A DNA stretch of 64,000 nt. Origin: Actinomycetota bacterium. GTDB taxonomy: Bacteria > Actinomycetota > Acidimicrobiia > IMCC26256 > VFJJ01. The DNA lies in contig VFJJ01000018.1 of the NCBI GenBank assembly GCA_009886115.1, forward strand, positions 1-64,000. The letters are read 5' to 3'. Below the pieces are notes generated by a model. That model did no database searches. It saw nothing but the letters and a program-made list of their open reading frames with translations, and had not been told where the DNA came from. The position numbers and the translations under genes are program-made. Below, piece after piece: positions 17,745 through 25,478 of the stretch (position 1 is its first letter; each line of letters begins with the position of its first letter).

Positions 17745-18829
17745 GCGGCCCCCCGTTGTCTGAAGACCGCAGCGGGAGTCTTATATATGATCTTGAGGTC
17801 GAGACTGGCTCGCCATTGACGCCAATACGAAATATCGTATTCGACCTGTTGTGCCCAGTCGAGCTCCTGGCGTCCTGAGACTTGAGCCAGCCCTGTGAGC
17901 CCGGGCTTCACCCGCAGGCGCTGCCACATGCGGGCGTCGAACATGGCCGTCTCACGCGGGAGCGAAGGTCGGGGGCCGACGATGCTCATGTCGCCGCGGA
18001 TGACGTTCCAGAGCTGGGGAAGCTCGTCGATCGAGTACTTCCGCAGGATCCGCCCGATGCGCGTGACCCGGGGATCGTCGACGAGCTTGAACATCCCGCT
18101 GTGACGTTCGGCGTCGCCTCTGATCATCGCCGCGACGTAGGCGGCATGTTGGCCCTCGTCGTTGGCGAGACGCATCGTCCGGAGCTTGTAGATCCGGAAC
18201 TGTCGCCCGTCGCGTCCGACGCGTTGCTGGCGGAAGAGGACCGGGCCCGAGTCGTCGAGCTTGATGGCCGCTGCCGCCAGGACGAGGATGGGCGCCGCCA
18301 CGAGGAGGGCGACGCCGGCGACTGCGATGTCGATGACTCGCTTGTAGGCCCGAGCGGCGACGGAGAAGACCGGGGCGAAGGGATCGCGGTCGAGCGCGTC
18401 GGGAGCGGGGTCGACGACGACCACGATCGTGCCGTTACGCAAGACCTCGGGATGCGTGGCGGTCATCTGCCCGAAGGTGTGCGACGTCACGAGGATCGCC
18501 CGCGGGTGATCACCCGTCGACGGCGCCTCGATCTGCCATGGCCACGCTCGAACCGCGGTCGCCTCCGAGACGCCGTCGGCGATCTCGGGCTCGGCGATGA
18601 CCAGTGCCGTCTCGACCCGGAGGTCACGCCGGCTGAACGTGGCCGTCACCGCGATGGCCAGCGCCAACGCCCCCACGAGGACCAGACCAGCCGCTGACCA
18701 CAGGAACCAGGCCGCGAGCACCGCGCACGCGCAGAACGAGAGCATCCCGACGGTGAGAGTGGTCGTTCGACGAGCCTCGGCCCCGAAGGAAGTTCCTCGG
18801 TCGGGCCACGTTCCGTGGTAGGTAGTCAT
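17741..18829 (-). CDS. Undecaprenyl-phosphate sugar phosphotransferase (initiating glycosyltransferase)
   Basis: A 362-aa protein. Two close N-terminal helices (about residues 25-65) are followed by a soluble region, a third helix (VIDIAVAGVALLVAAPILVL) and the bacterial sugar-transferase core: PVLFRQQRVGRDG, FRIYKLRTM, RKYSIDELPQLWNV and GDMSIVGPRPSLP. It loads the first sugar phosphate on undecaprenyl phosphate and so starts repeat-unit assembly. It is first in the operon; the ATG at 18829 has AAGGG about 7 bases upstream and fits better than 18877. It has fewer N-terminal helices than WbaP. Confidence 0.88.
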   Translation of the reverse strand: MTTYHGTWPDRGTSFGAEARRTTTLTVGMLSFCACAVLAAWFLWSAAGLVLVGALALAIAVTATFSRRDLRVETALVIAEPEIADGVSEATAVRAWPWQIEAPSTGDHPRAILVTSHTFGQMTATHPEVLRNGTIVVVVDPAPDALDRDPFAPVFSVAARAYKRVIDIAVAGVALLVAAPILVLAAAAIKLDDSGPVLFRQQRVGRDGRQFRIYKLRTMRLANDEGQHAAYVAAMIRGDAERHSGMFKLVDDPRVTRIGRILRKYSIDELPQLWNVIRGDMSIVGPRPSLPRETAMFDARMWQRLRVKPGLTGLAQVSGRQELDWAQQVEYDISYWRQWRASLDLKIIYKTPAAVFRQRGAA

Positions 18830-19408
18830 CACACCCTTTGGGAACCGAATAGATGCGGACCGTCCTCGTCCTGTCACGAGGAGTGAGTGTGTGGCGGGGT
18901 GAAGGCTTATGCAAGTTCACCTTGAGACTTGGGAATACTCGCACACCGGAGGAGCGGAAGCCATCACCCGGTATGGGCGAGATGCCCGAGAGCGGCGGCG
19001 TTCGTGGAGGGCGCCGGCGCGTCGGCGATGGTGGCGTCACGCGCGCAGACCGTTGATGCGGTCAGAATGCCCACGGACGGGATGGATCAAACGCGCAGTG
19101 TCGTGGCGATGACACGCTCCGACGTGCCACAACGCACAGTCCCGTCCGGCTCCGGCAGCAGGTGATGCGGTCCGTGGTCTGAATCGGACGGGCACCCTGG
19201 CCGGAGCGGCGTCAGGTTGCCAGCATCGGCCGTACGGGGAGTGGTCGATTCTGAACGTGCTGAACGTGGGACGCGTCCGATGGCGTGTACCGATGCTGGG
19301 CACCGGGCGCTCCTGGCTTCGCGCGACAGTGGAGCAATGCCGATTCGAGACCGCGCCCCGGGTTCTGATCCCTCGGCCACAACGAACGACTGCGAAGGAG
19401 AGGCCGCC
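18830..19408. other. 579-bp divergent intergenic region
   Basis: It separates the leftward polysaccharide operon from the rightward amidohydrolase genes and must hold both promoters. Short frames cross it but none has convincing protein character. The visible structure is one inverted repeat (18898-18921, listed separately); otherwise I see nothing I can name. Confidence 0.6.
18898..18921. promoter_or_regulatory. Inverted repeat, candidate operator of the polysaccharide operon
   Basis: GGTGAA at 18898-18903 and TTCACC at 18916-18921 form a 6-bp palindrome with a 12-base spacer, about 70-90 bp upstream of the sugar transferase start. On the minus strand the spacer reads CTTGCATAAGCC, containing a possible -10-like element. 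It could be a dimeric regulator site. Confidence 0.35.
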
Positions 19409-20509
19409 ATGACATCAGCTCGCCTCGTCTACTCCTGCGACGACCACCTCGACCTGTTCAGCCTGCCCCACGACGTGTGGACCAGCCGGGTCCCGGCTCG
19501 ACTGCGAACCGCAGTCCCTCACGTCGAGCCCCACGCCGAGCTGAGTCGGCCCTACTGGCACGCTGGAGACCGCGTCATGAGCCCCGCGGGCGGCATCGAC
19601 AAGGTCTACATGGCGTCGGCCCGGCGCGATCTCCCCGATGACGGCTATCGAGCGTCGAACCCGGCGCTGCGCATCCACGACCTCGACCTCGACGGGGTGC
19701 ACGCCTCGGTCATCTACGGCCCCGGGTCGCTGTTCGGGTTCCCCATCGACGATCCCGAGGTCAAGGTGGCGACGGCTCGGGGCTGGAACGACTGGGCCGC
19801 CGAGCAGTTCAACGCCCACGATCCGCGCCGCCTGTGCGCCCTCCCATTCCTCCCGACGACCACCCCCGAGGACGCGGCGTCCGAGCTCGAGAGGTGCGCG
19901 GATCTGGGACACCGGGGCGCCGTCGTGCACGTGCACCAGATCGACGTCGCCGACCGGGCCTGGGATCGGCTCTGGGCGGCTGCGGCAGCGACGGCCATGC
20001 CGATCAGCTTCCACATCGGTGGCGGCGCCGGATACCTGAAGACGGCCCGACCCGGCACGTGGGAGATGGCCGCGTTCTCGGCCGTCGCCCCCATGCAGCT
20101 CGACGAGCCGCTCGTGGCGATGATCTTCACCGGAGCGTTGGACCGCCACCCGGGATTCACGCTGGTCCTCGCGGAAGCCGGTCTGGGCTGGCTCCCGTAC
20201 TTCGTTGCTCGGATGGACGCCTCGTTCGCCAAGCACCGCCATACGAGCGGGCTGCCGGCCGACCAGCGACTCCCGTCGGAGGTGTTTCGCGCCCAGGTGT
20301 ACGCCACGTTCGAAGAGGAGCCCCTCGGGGCCGAGTTCATCCCGATGCTCGGGTCCGAGAACATCATGTGGGCGAGCGACTATCCCCACACCGACAGCAC
20401 CTGGCCCGAGTCACGAGCCGCCATCACCCATCTGGAGTCGTTCATGTCGCCCGAGCAGGTGGCGTTGGTGATCGGCGAGACATGCAAACGCCTCTACCGG
20501 TTGCCCTGA
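19409..20509 (+). CDS. Amidohydrolase 2 family (TIM-barrel metal-dependent hydrolase/decarboxylase)
   Basis: A 366-aa member of the ACMSD/LigY-like amidohydrolase 2 family. Metal-site pieces visible are YSCDDHLDL at the N-terminus (in place of a full HxH), SFHIGGGAGY near residue 195 and WASDYPHTDSTWP near residue 325. Members hydrolyse or decarboxylate aromatic and keto acids. The ATG at 19409 has GAAGGAG 9 bases upstream. The next gene, 31 bp on, belongs to a related family, suggesting consecutive steps. Substrate unknown. Confidence 0.82.
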   Translation: MTSARLVYSCDDHLDLFSLPHDVWTSRVPARLRTAVPHVEPHAELSRPYWHAGDRVMSPAGGIDKVYMASARRDLPDDGYRASNPALRIHDLDLDGVHASVIYGPGSLFGFPIDDPEVKVATARGWNDWAAEQFNAHDPRRLCALPFLPTTTPEDAASELERCADLGHRGAVVHVHQIDVADRAWDRLWAAAAATAMPISFHIGGGAGYLKTARPGTWEMAAFSAVAPMQLDEPLVAMIFTGALDRHPGFTLVLAEAGLGWLPYFVARMDASFAKHRHTSGLPADQRLPSEVFRAQVYATFEEEPLGAEFIPMLGSENIMWASDYPHTDSTWPESRAAITHLESFMSPEQVALVIGETCKRLYRLP

Positions 20510-20540
20510 GCCCGGTACCTCGCGTCGTGAGCCCCTCGCT

Positions 20541-21389
20541 GTGAGCGCCGAGACCCTGGTCGACACGCACACCCACGTGGTCTCCGCCGACCTCGCCCGC
20601 TACCCGTTGCAGCCGCAGCCCTTCGGCGTCGACTGGTACCGGACCGATCCGGTCGACGTCGACGGCCTGCTCGGCGCGGCCAGCGGAGCCGGGGTCGAGC
20701 GGGTCGTGCTCGTGCAGGCCCAAGGGGCGTACGGCTACGACTGCCGGTACGTGCTCGATGCCGTCGCCGGCCATACCGATCGCTGCGTCGCCGTGGTGTC
20801 GATCGACATGGACGGGCCCGATCCCGTCACCAGCCTCCGAGCGCTGGCCGCGCACCCGGCGACGGGCGGCGTGCGGCTCTTCGGGGTGAGCGGCATCGAG
20901 CCGACGTGGCTTGCCGATCCCGACCGTCTCGTCGTCTGGCAGACCGCCCAGGAGCTGGGTCTCACGGTGGTGGCGACCGTGTTCGATCGCCATCTCGCTC
21001 CGCTCAGGTGGACGTTGGAGCGGGTGCCGCAGCTCCCCGTCGCGCTCGATCACTGTGGATTCCCCGACATCGGCGGTGGTCCGCTCCTGCCCAACGCCGG
21101 TCCGTTGCTCGCGCTCGCCGACCTTCCGAACGTGCGCCTGAAGGTCTCGTCGTACCTGCTCGAGCAGGCTGAGCGGCTCGGAGACCCGGCCTCACTGGTC
21201 GATCGCCTGGTCGCGGTGTTCGGGGGCGATCGCCTCCTGTGGGGATCCGACTACCCGCAGACCCACGATCGCACGTATTCGGAGCTGGTGGCGCTGGCCC
21301 GGCACTCGGTGCGCAAGCAGCCGGCGACGGTTCGGGCCGCGGTTCTCGGAGCCAACGCGGCGCGCCTGTGGCGGGACCATCGCGGCTGA
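20541..21389 (+). CDS. Amidohydrolase family lactonase/hydrolase
   Basis: A 282-aa TIM-barrel hydrolase with an intact HxH motif (LVDTHTHVVSADLARYP) at residues 6-22, VALDHCGFPDIGGGP near residue 170 and LLWGSDYPQTHD near residue 233. The pattern matches the 2-pyrone-4,6-dicarboxylate lactonase/fuconolactonase-type amidohydrolases. GTG start, close behind a related hydrolase gene. Substrate unresolved. Confidence 0.8.
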   Translation: MSAETLVDTHTHVVSADLARYPLQPQPFGVDWYRTDPVDVDGLLGAASGAGVERVVLVQAQGAYGYDCRYVLDAVAGHTDRCVAVVSIDMDGPDPVTSLRALAAHPATGGVRLFGVSGIEPTWLADPDRLVVWQTAQELGLTVVATVFDRHLAPLRWTLERVPQLPVALDHCGFPDIGGGPLLPNAGPLLALADLPNVRLKVSSYLLEQAERLGDPASLVDRLVAVFGGDRLLWGSDYPQTHDRTYSELVALARHSVRKQPATVRAAVLGANAARLWRDHRG

Positions 21390-21590
21390 ACGGGTATCAG
21401 GGGGCGTCGAGCCGGCTCTGACCCAGGGTGCCCTGAACAACGGGTCGCGCGGTGTGGGGTGCCACCGGGTGACGACTCAGGTACGCTCGCCCAGGCACAC
21501 GGACACCGGGTGGGCGGTATTCAGGCCACGTCGTACGAGGGGTCGAGATGAGCACGATGACATCGAGTGGATCGACGGTGGTGACCGCAC

Positions 21591-24254
21591 ATGGTTGATC
21601 AGTCGCCGCTGAGCGCCCGCGACCTCGAGGCGATGGGTCTGTCGGGCTACACCGACATCGTCCAGATCGGCCAGGGCGGCTACGGCGTCGTGCTGGGTGC
21701 CCGTCAGGAGCAGTTCAACCGGACGGTCGCCATCAAGGTGCTCCCGAACTCGCTCTACGACGAGGTGGCCCGCAACCGCCTCACCCGTGAACGCCAGGCG
21801 ATGGGCGTGCTCTCGGGCCATCCGGGCATCGTGACCGTCTACGACACCGGGTACACGACCGACGGCCGGCCCTTCCTGGTCATGGAGTACATGAGCGGCG
21901 GTTCGCTCGCCGACCGGGTCGACATCAGTGGACCGCTGCCGTGGAACGAAGCGGTGTCCATCATGGTGGGCATCGCCGAGGCGGTCGAGGCCGCGCACCG
22001 CGCCGGGGTGCTCCATCGCGACATCAAGCCCGACAACATCCTCGTCTCGGCCTTCGGGGCCTCGAAGCTGACCGACTTCGGGATCGCCTCGGTCGTCGGC
22101 GGACCCGCGACCGCCGCCACGTCGATCACCGCGACGATCGAGCACGCCGCTCCCGAGGTGCTCCAGGGCCAGCGGCCGAGCGAGCGCTCCGACGTCTACG
22201 GCCTGGGCTCGACGCTGTTCGCGATCGTGAACGGGATGGCCGCGTTCCGGCGCCCCACCGACGAGTCGCCGCTGCCCATCCTGACCCGGGCCCTCACCGA
22301 GAACGTGCCCGATCTCCGCCTGCGGGGCCTGCCTGCGCCCATCTGTGGGGTCATCGAGCGATCGATGAGCAAGGACCCGGCTGCCCGTCAAGCGAGCGCA
22401 CTCGGCTTCGCCGAGGACCTCCTGCGGGGTGCACAGGCCTGTGGGCTCGATGTGGGCTCGATGCGCTACGGCAACGTGCGCTCGACGAGCGAGCACGGGC
22501 TCGCGTCGCTCAACGTGACGTCGGTGTTCGTGCCCGGCGCCCACTCCACGACGGGCGCCACCCCCGGCGCAGCCCAGACGGGCGATGTCGGTCCGGGCGG
22601 CTGGGGTGGCCAGTACAACCCCCAGGGCCAGACCGGCTCGTCCCCGCCTCCTCCTCCGGGCGCGCCGGGCGCGCCCGGCCTCCCGGGGGGATCGCCCAAG
22701 AGCGGGTCGAAGCGCTGGTTGATCGCCGCGGTGATCGTCGTGGTCGTGGCGCTGGTCGGCGCCGGGGTGGTGCTCATGCAGAACAACGACGACGACGGCG
22801 CGTCACCTCCGGGGAGTGATGGCACCGAGTCGACCAGCGAGACCGACGCTACGGGTGAGACCGACGCTACGGGTGAGACCGTCACCTCCGACGGCGGCAC
22901 GGTCTCGTCGACCGATCCGACGACGACTGAACCGACAACGACACCCCCGACGGGACCGCAGGTGCAGCTCGCGCTGCCGCCGGCCGAGAGCATGCAGGAG
23001 ATCGCCGCCGGCGAGTACCGGATCGGGTTCGACGCGCCGGGCTCGAACCAGGTGGCCGCCCGGCCCGAGAAGGTCGAGCGGTTCTACATCGACCAGACCG
23101 AGGTCGACATCGGCTCCTACATCCGGTTCCTCAAGGACATCAAGGAGCTCGCGGCCGACAATCTCCCGATCGGGTGGTCGCCGGCTGCTCCGTACGTGCC
23201 CGCGGCGACCCAGGCGATCACCGACTTCAACTTCTTCCCCGTGGTGGGGGTCACCCCCGAGCTGGCGGCGGCGTTCTGCCAGTGGGCCGACAAGCGCCTG
23301 CCCACCGAGATCGAGTGGGAGGTGGCCGCCCGCGGGCCCGAGGGGCTGCTGTATCCGTGGGGTCCCGACCTCGACCCGGCCAACGTCGCCGACACCAATG
23401 GCGGGACGTGGGTGGCCGGCTCGATCGACGGCAACCTGTCGTGGGCCGGCACGTTCGACATGGCGGGCAACGCGTGGGAGTGGGTCGACGCCCCGTACGA
23501 CCTGGTGCCCGAGGGCGAGCACGTCGCCCGGGGCGGGGGAGCCGGGGAGATCGTCGACATGGCCTACCGCCGCCGGGGCACGCCCGACTCGGTGGGCTTC
23601 ATCGGCACCGTGGGGTTCCGCTGCGCGGCCTCAGAGGTTCGGCCGCCCCTCGCGATGAGCGAGACGGCGCTGTACTTCGACGAGTTCACGAACATCCAGA
23701 GTGGCTGGCCCATCGACGAGCCCGTCGGCAACGTGCGCTTCGGCTACCACCGGCCCGACGCCTTCCACCTCCAGGCTGTCGAGCCCAACACGCCGGTACG
23801 GGTCGAGCTGCCCTTCGATGTCCTACCGCCGGTGGGCGACGCCATGGTCGAGACCCGGGCCACCATTTTCACGACCAAGACAACGAACGGGACGTTCCGG
23901 TACGGCTTGGCCCTGCGAGTGCAGCCACCGGATTCCAGCGAGTTCGGCTATCTCGCGTTCACCATCGATCCGCGAGCGGGTCGATGGTCGGTGATCCACC
24001 AGTTGGCGACCGATGCTGTCGAGCTCGACTCGGGTGACACCCCCGTGTTGGGCGGGCTCACCAAGGACGTCTACGACGTGCTGCGGGTCGAGATGCGAGG
24101 GACGTCGAACACGTTCTTCGTGAACGATGTCGAGCTGGCCACGATCGAGTCCCCGTTGGGCCCCGGAGGCATCGGCTTCTTCGTGGAGACGTTCGACGAG
24201 GACCAGGCCCACATCCACTTCGACTACATGGCGGTGGCGGCGCTCGACGGCTGA
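21591..24254 (+). CDS. Receptor Ser/Thr protein kinase with extracellular FGE-like and C-terminal beta-sandwich domains
   Basis: An 887-aa type II membrane kinase. Residues 20-280 are a PknB-like domain (GQGGYGVVLGA loop, VAIKVL lysine, HRDIKPDN near 141, LTDFGIAS near 159). A Pro-rich stretch leads to one helix (about 374-397) and an acidic Thr-rich spacer. Residues 465-680 resemble formylglycine-generating enzyme/SUMF1 domains (ITDFNFFPVVGVT, RLPTEIEWEVAARG, GNAWEWVDAP, GFRCA), but the region holding the two catalytic cysteines reads RGGGAGEIVDMAYRRRG, so no FGE activity is expected; it is more likely a sensor. Residues 690-887 look like a LamG-type beta sandwich. Confidence 0.85.
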   Translation: MVDQSPLSARDLEAMGLSGYTDIVQIGQGGYGVVLGARQEQFNRTVAIKVLPNSLYDEVARNRLTRERQAMGVLSGHPGIVTVYDTGYTTDGRPFLVMEYMSGGSLADRVDISGPLPWNEAVSIMVGIAEAVEAAHRAGVLHRDIKPDNILVSAFGASKLTDFGIASVVGGPATAATSITATIEHAAPEVLQGQRPSERSDVYGLGSTLFAIVNGMAAFRRPTDESPLPILTRALTENVPDLRLRGLPAPICGVIERSMSKDPAARQASALGFAEDLLRGAQACGLDVGSMRYGNVRSTSEHGLASLNVTSVFVPGAHSTTGATPGAAQTGDVGPGGWGGQYNPQGQTGSSPPPPPGAPGAPGLPGGSPKSGSKRWLIAAVIVVVVALVGAGVVLMQNNDDDGASPPGSDGTESTSETDATGETDATGETVTSDGGTVSSTDPTTTEPTTTPPTGPQVQLALPPAESMQEIAAGEYRIGFDAPGSNQVAARPEKVERFYIDQTEVDIGSYIRFLKDIKELAADNLPIGWSPAAPYVPAATQAITDFNFFPVVGVTPELAAAFCQWADKRLPTEIEWEVAARGPEGLLYPWGPDLDPANVADTNGGTWVAGSIDGNLSWAGTFDMAGNAWEWVDAPYDLVPEGEHVARGGGAGEIVDMAYRRRGTPDSVGFIGTVGFRCAASEVRPPLAMSETALYFDEFTNIQSGWPIDEPVGNVRFGYHRPDAFHLQAVEPNTPVRVELPFDVLPPVGDAMVETRATIFTTKTTNGTFRYGLALRVQPPDSSEFGYLAFTIDPRAGRWSVIHQLATDAVELDSGDTPVLGGLTKDVYDVLRVEMRGTSNTFFVNDVELATIESPLGPGGIGFFVETFDEDQAHIHFDYMAVAALDG
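22839..22880 (+). repeat. 18-bp tandem repeat in the kinase extracellular spacer
   Basis: GAGACCGACGCTACGGGT occurs at 22839-22856 and 22857-22874, with the first six bases of a third copy following. It encodes ETDATG repeats just outside the membrane helix; length change would keep the frame. Confidence 0.9.
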
Positions 24255-24268
24255 TCGCCCGTCGGCGT

Positions 24269-24286
24269 CGTCGCCCGCTGGCGACG
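24269..24286. terminator. Small hairpin between convergent genes
   Basis: CGTCGCC and GGCGACG pair across a 4-base loop in the 36-bp gap between the kinase end and the thiolase end. It could terminate both transcripts. The stem is short for so GC-rich a genome. Confidence 0.35.
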
Positions 24287-24290
24287 CGTT

Positions 24291-25478
24291 CTACCGATCG
24301 TTTGAGAGGATCAGGGCGCTCGTGGGGACGCCCGTCCCGCCCGTGACCAGCACGTGGCCCGAGTCGGCGCCCGCGACCTGATTCACCGCCGTCCCGCGGA
24401 CCTGGCGAACGGCTTCCGCGATGCCGTTCATGCCGTGGATGTAGGCCTCGCCGAGCTGGCCCCCGTGGGTGTTGACGGGGAGCCGGCCGTCGAGCGCGAT
24501 CTCCCCGGAGCGGATGAAGTCCTTGGCCTCGCCCGGCGCGCAGAATCCGAACTCCTCGAGCTGGGGGAGCACGAACGGTGAGAAGTGGTCGTACAACACC
24601 GCGGTGGCGATGTCGTTCGGGCCCAGACCCGAGGTCTCCCAGAGCTGGCGGGCGCACACCGCCATCTCGGGCAGGCCCATGAGCGACTCGCGAAACCACG
24701 ATCGCATCATCTGCTGGTCGTCGCCCATCCCCTGGGCCGCGGCGGCAATGACGCCCGGCGGCTGGCGCAGATCGCGGGCGCGCTCGAGCGATGTGACGAG
24801 GATGGCCTGGCCGCCGTCGGACTCCTGGCAGCAGTCGAGGAGCCGCAGCGGCTCGCAGATGAAGCGCGAGCTCTGGTGATCGTCGAGGGTGATGGGGCGG
24901 TTGTAGAAGTGCGCCTTGGGGTTCGTGGCCGCGTGCGCCCGGCAGGTAACAGCGACGCGCCCGAAGTCCTCGGAGGTCACGCCGTGCTCGTGCATCATGC
25001 GGCTGGCGAACATGGCGATCCACGACGCCGGCGTGAGCAGCCCGTAGGGGGAGGTCCACGAGAACTGGGCCTGCTCGGCGCTGGCCCCGGCCGGCTGGTC
25101 CTGGACGCCGCTGCCGAAGCGCCGCCCCGAACGCTCGTTGAACGCCCGATAGCACAACACGTAGTCGCTCACGCCCTCGTTGACCGCCATGGCCGCGAGC
25201 TGGACGATCCCCGCTGGGGCGCCTCCGCCGTGGTGGACCCGGCTGAAGTGCGTCAGCTCGGTGATGCCGAGCCCTCGCATCACCTCGTTCTCGGGGTTGG
25301 ACTCCATGGTGAACGTCGTCAGGCCGCTCACCCTCTTGGGCTCGAGTCCCGCGTCGTCGAGCGCGGCGACACAGGCCTCGAGTGCCAGCTGCAGCTCGCT
25401 GCGGCCCGAGAACTTCGTGAACTCGGTGGCGCCGATCCCGGCGATCGCGGTGCGCCCGGCATACGCGTGGGCGGTCAT
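24291..25478 (-). CDS. Thiolase-like lipid-transfer protein / retro-aldolase (Ltp2-like)
   Basis: A 395-aa thiolase-superfamily protein (GIGATEFTKFSGRSELQLALEA at the N-terminus, HHGGGAPAGIVQLAAMAV in the middle, NTHGGQLGEAYIHGMNGI near residue 340). It looks like the SCP-x/Ltp group rather than a biosynthetic thiolase. In Mycobacterium and Thermomonospora Ltp2 works with the DUF35 domain of ChsH2 to split beta-hydroxyacyl-CoA side chains of steroids. Here the gene overlaps by 4 bp a MaoC-DUF35-MaoC fusion, the same partnership. Substrate not known. Confidence 0.8.
   Translation of the reverse strand: MTAHAYAGRTAIAGIGATEFTKFSGRSELQLALEACVAALDDAGLEPKRVSGLTTFTMESNPENEVMRGLGITELTHFSRVHHGGGAPAGIVQLAAMAVNEGVSDYVLCYRAFNERSGRRFGSGVQDQPAGASAEQAQFSWTSPYGLLTPASWIAMFASRMMHEHGVTSEDFGRVAVTCRAHAATNPKAHFYNRPITLDDHQSSRFICEPLRLLDCCQESDGGQAILVTSLERARDLRQPPGVIAAAAQGMGDDQQMMRSWFRESLMGLPEMAVCARQLWETSGLGPNDIATAVLYDHFSPFVLPQLEEFGFCAPGEAKDFIRSGEIALDGRLPVNTHGGQLGEAYIHGMNGIAEAVRQVRGTAVNQVAGADSGHVLVTGGTGVPTSALILSNDR

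Noticed and set aside
22980-23640. Active formylglycine-generating enzyme or sulfatase maturation
   Set aside because: The catalytic cysteine strand is replaced and no sulfatase gene is nearby.
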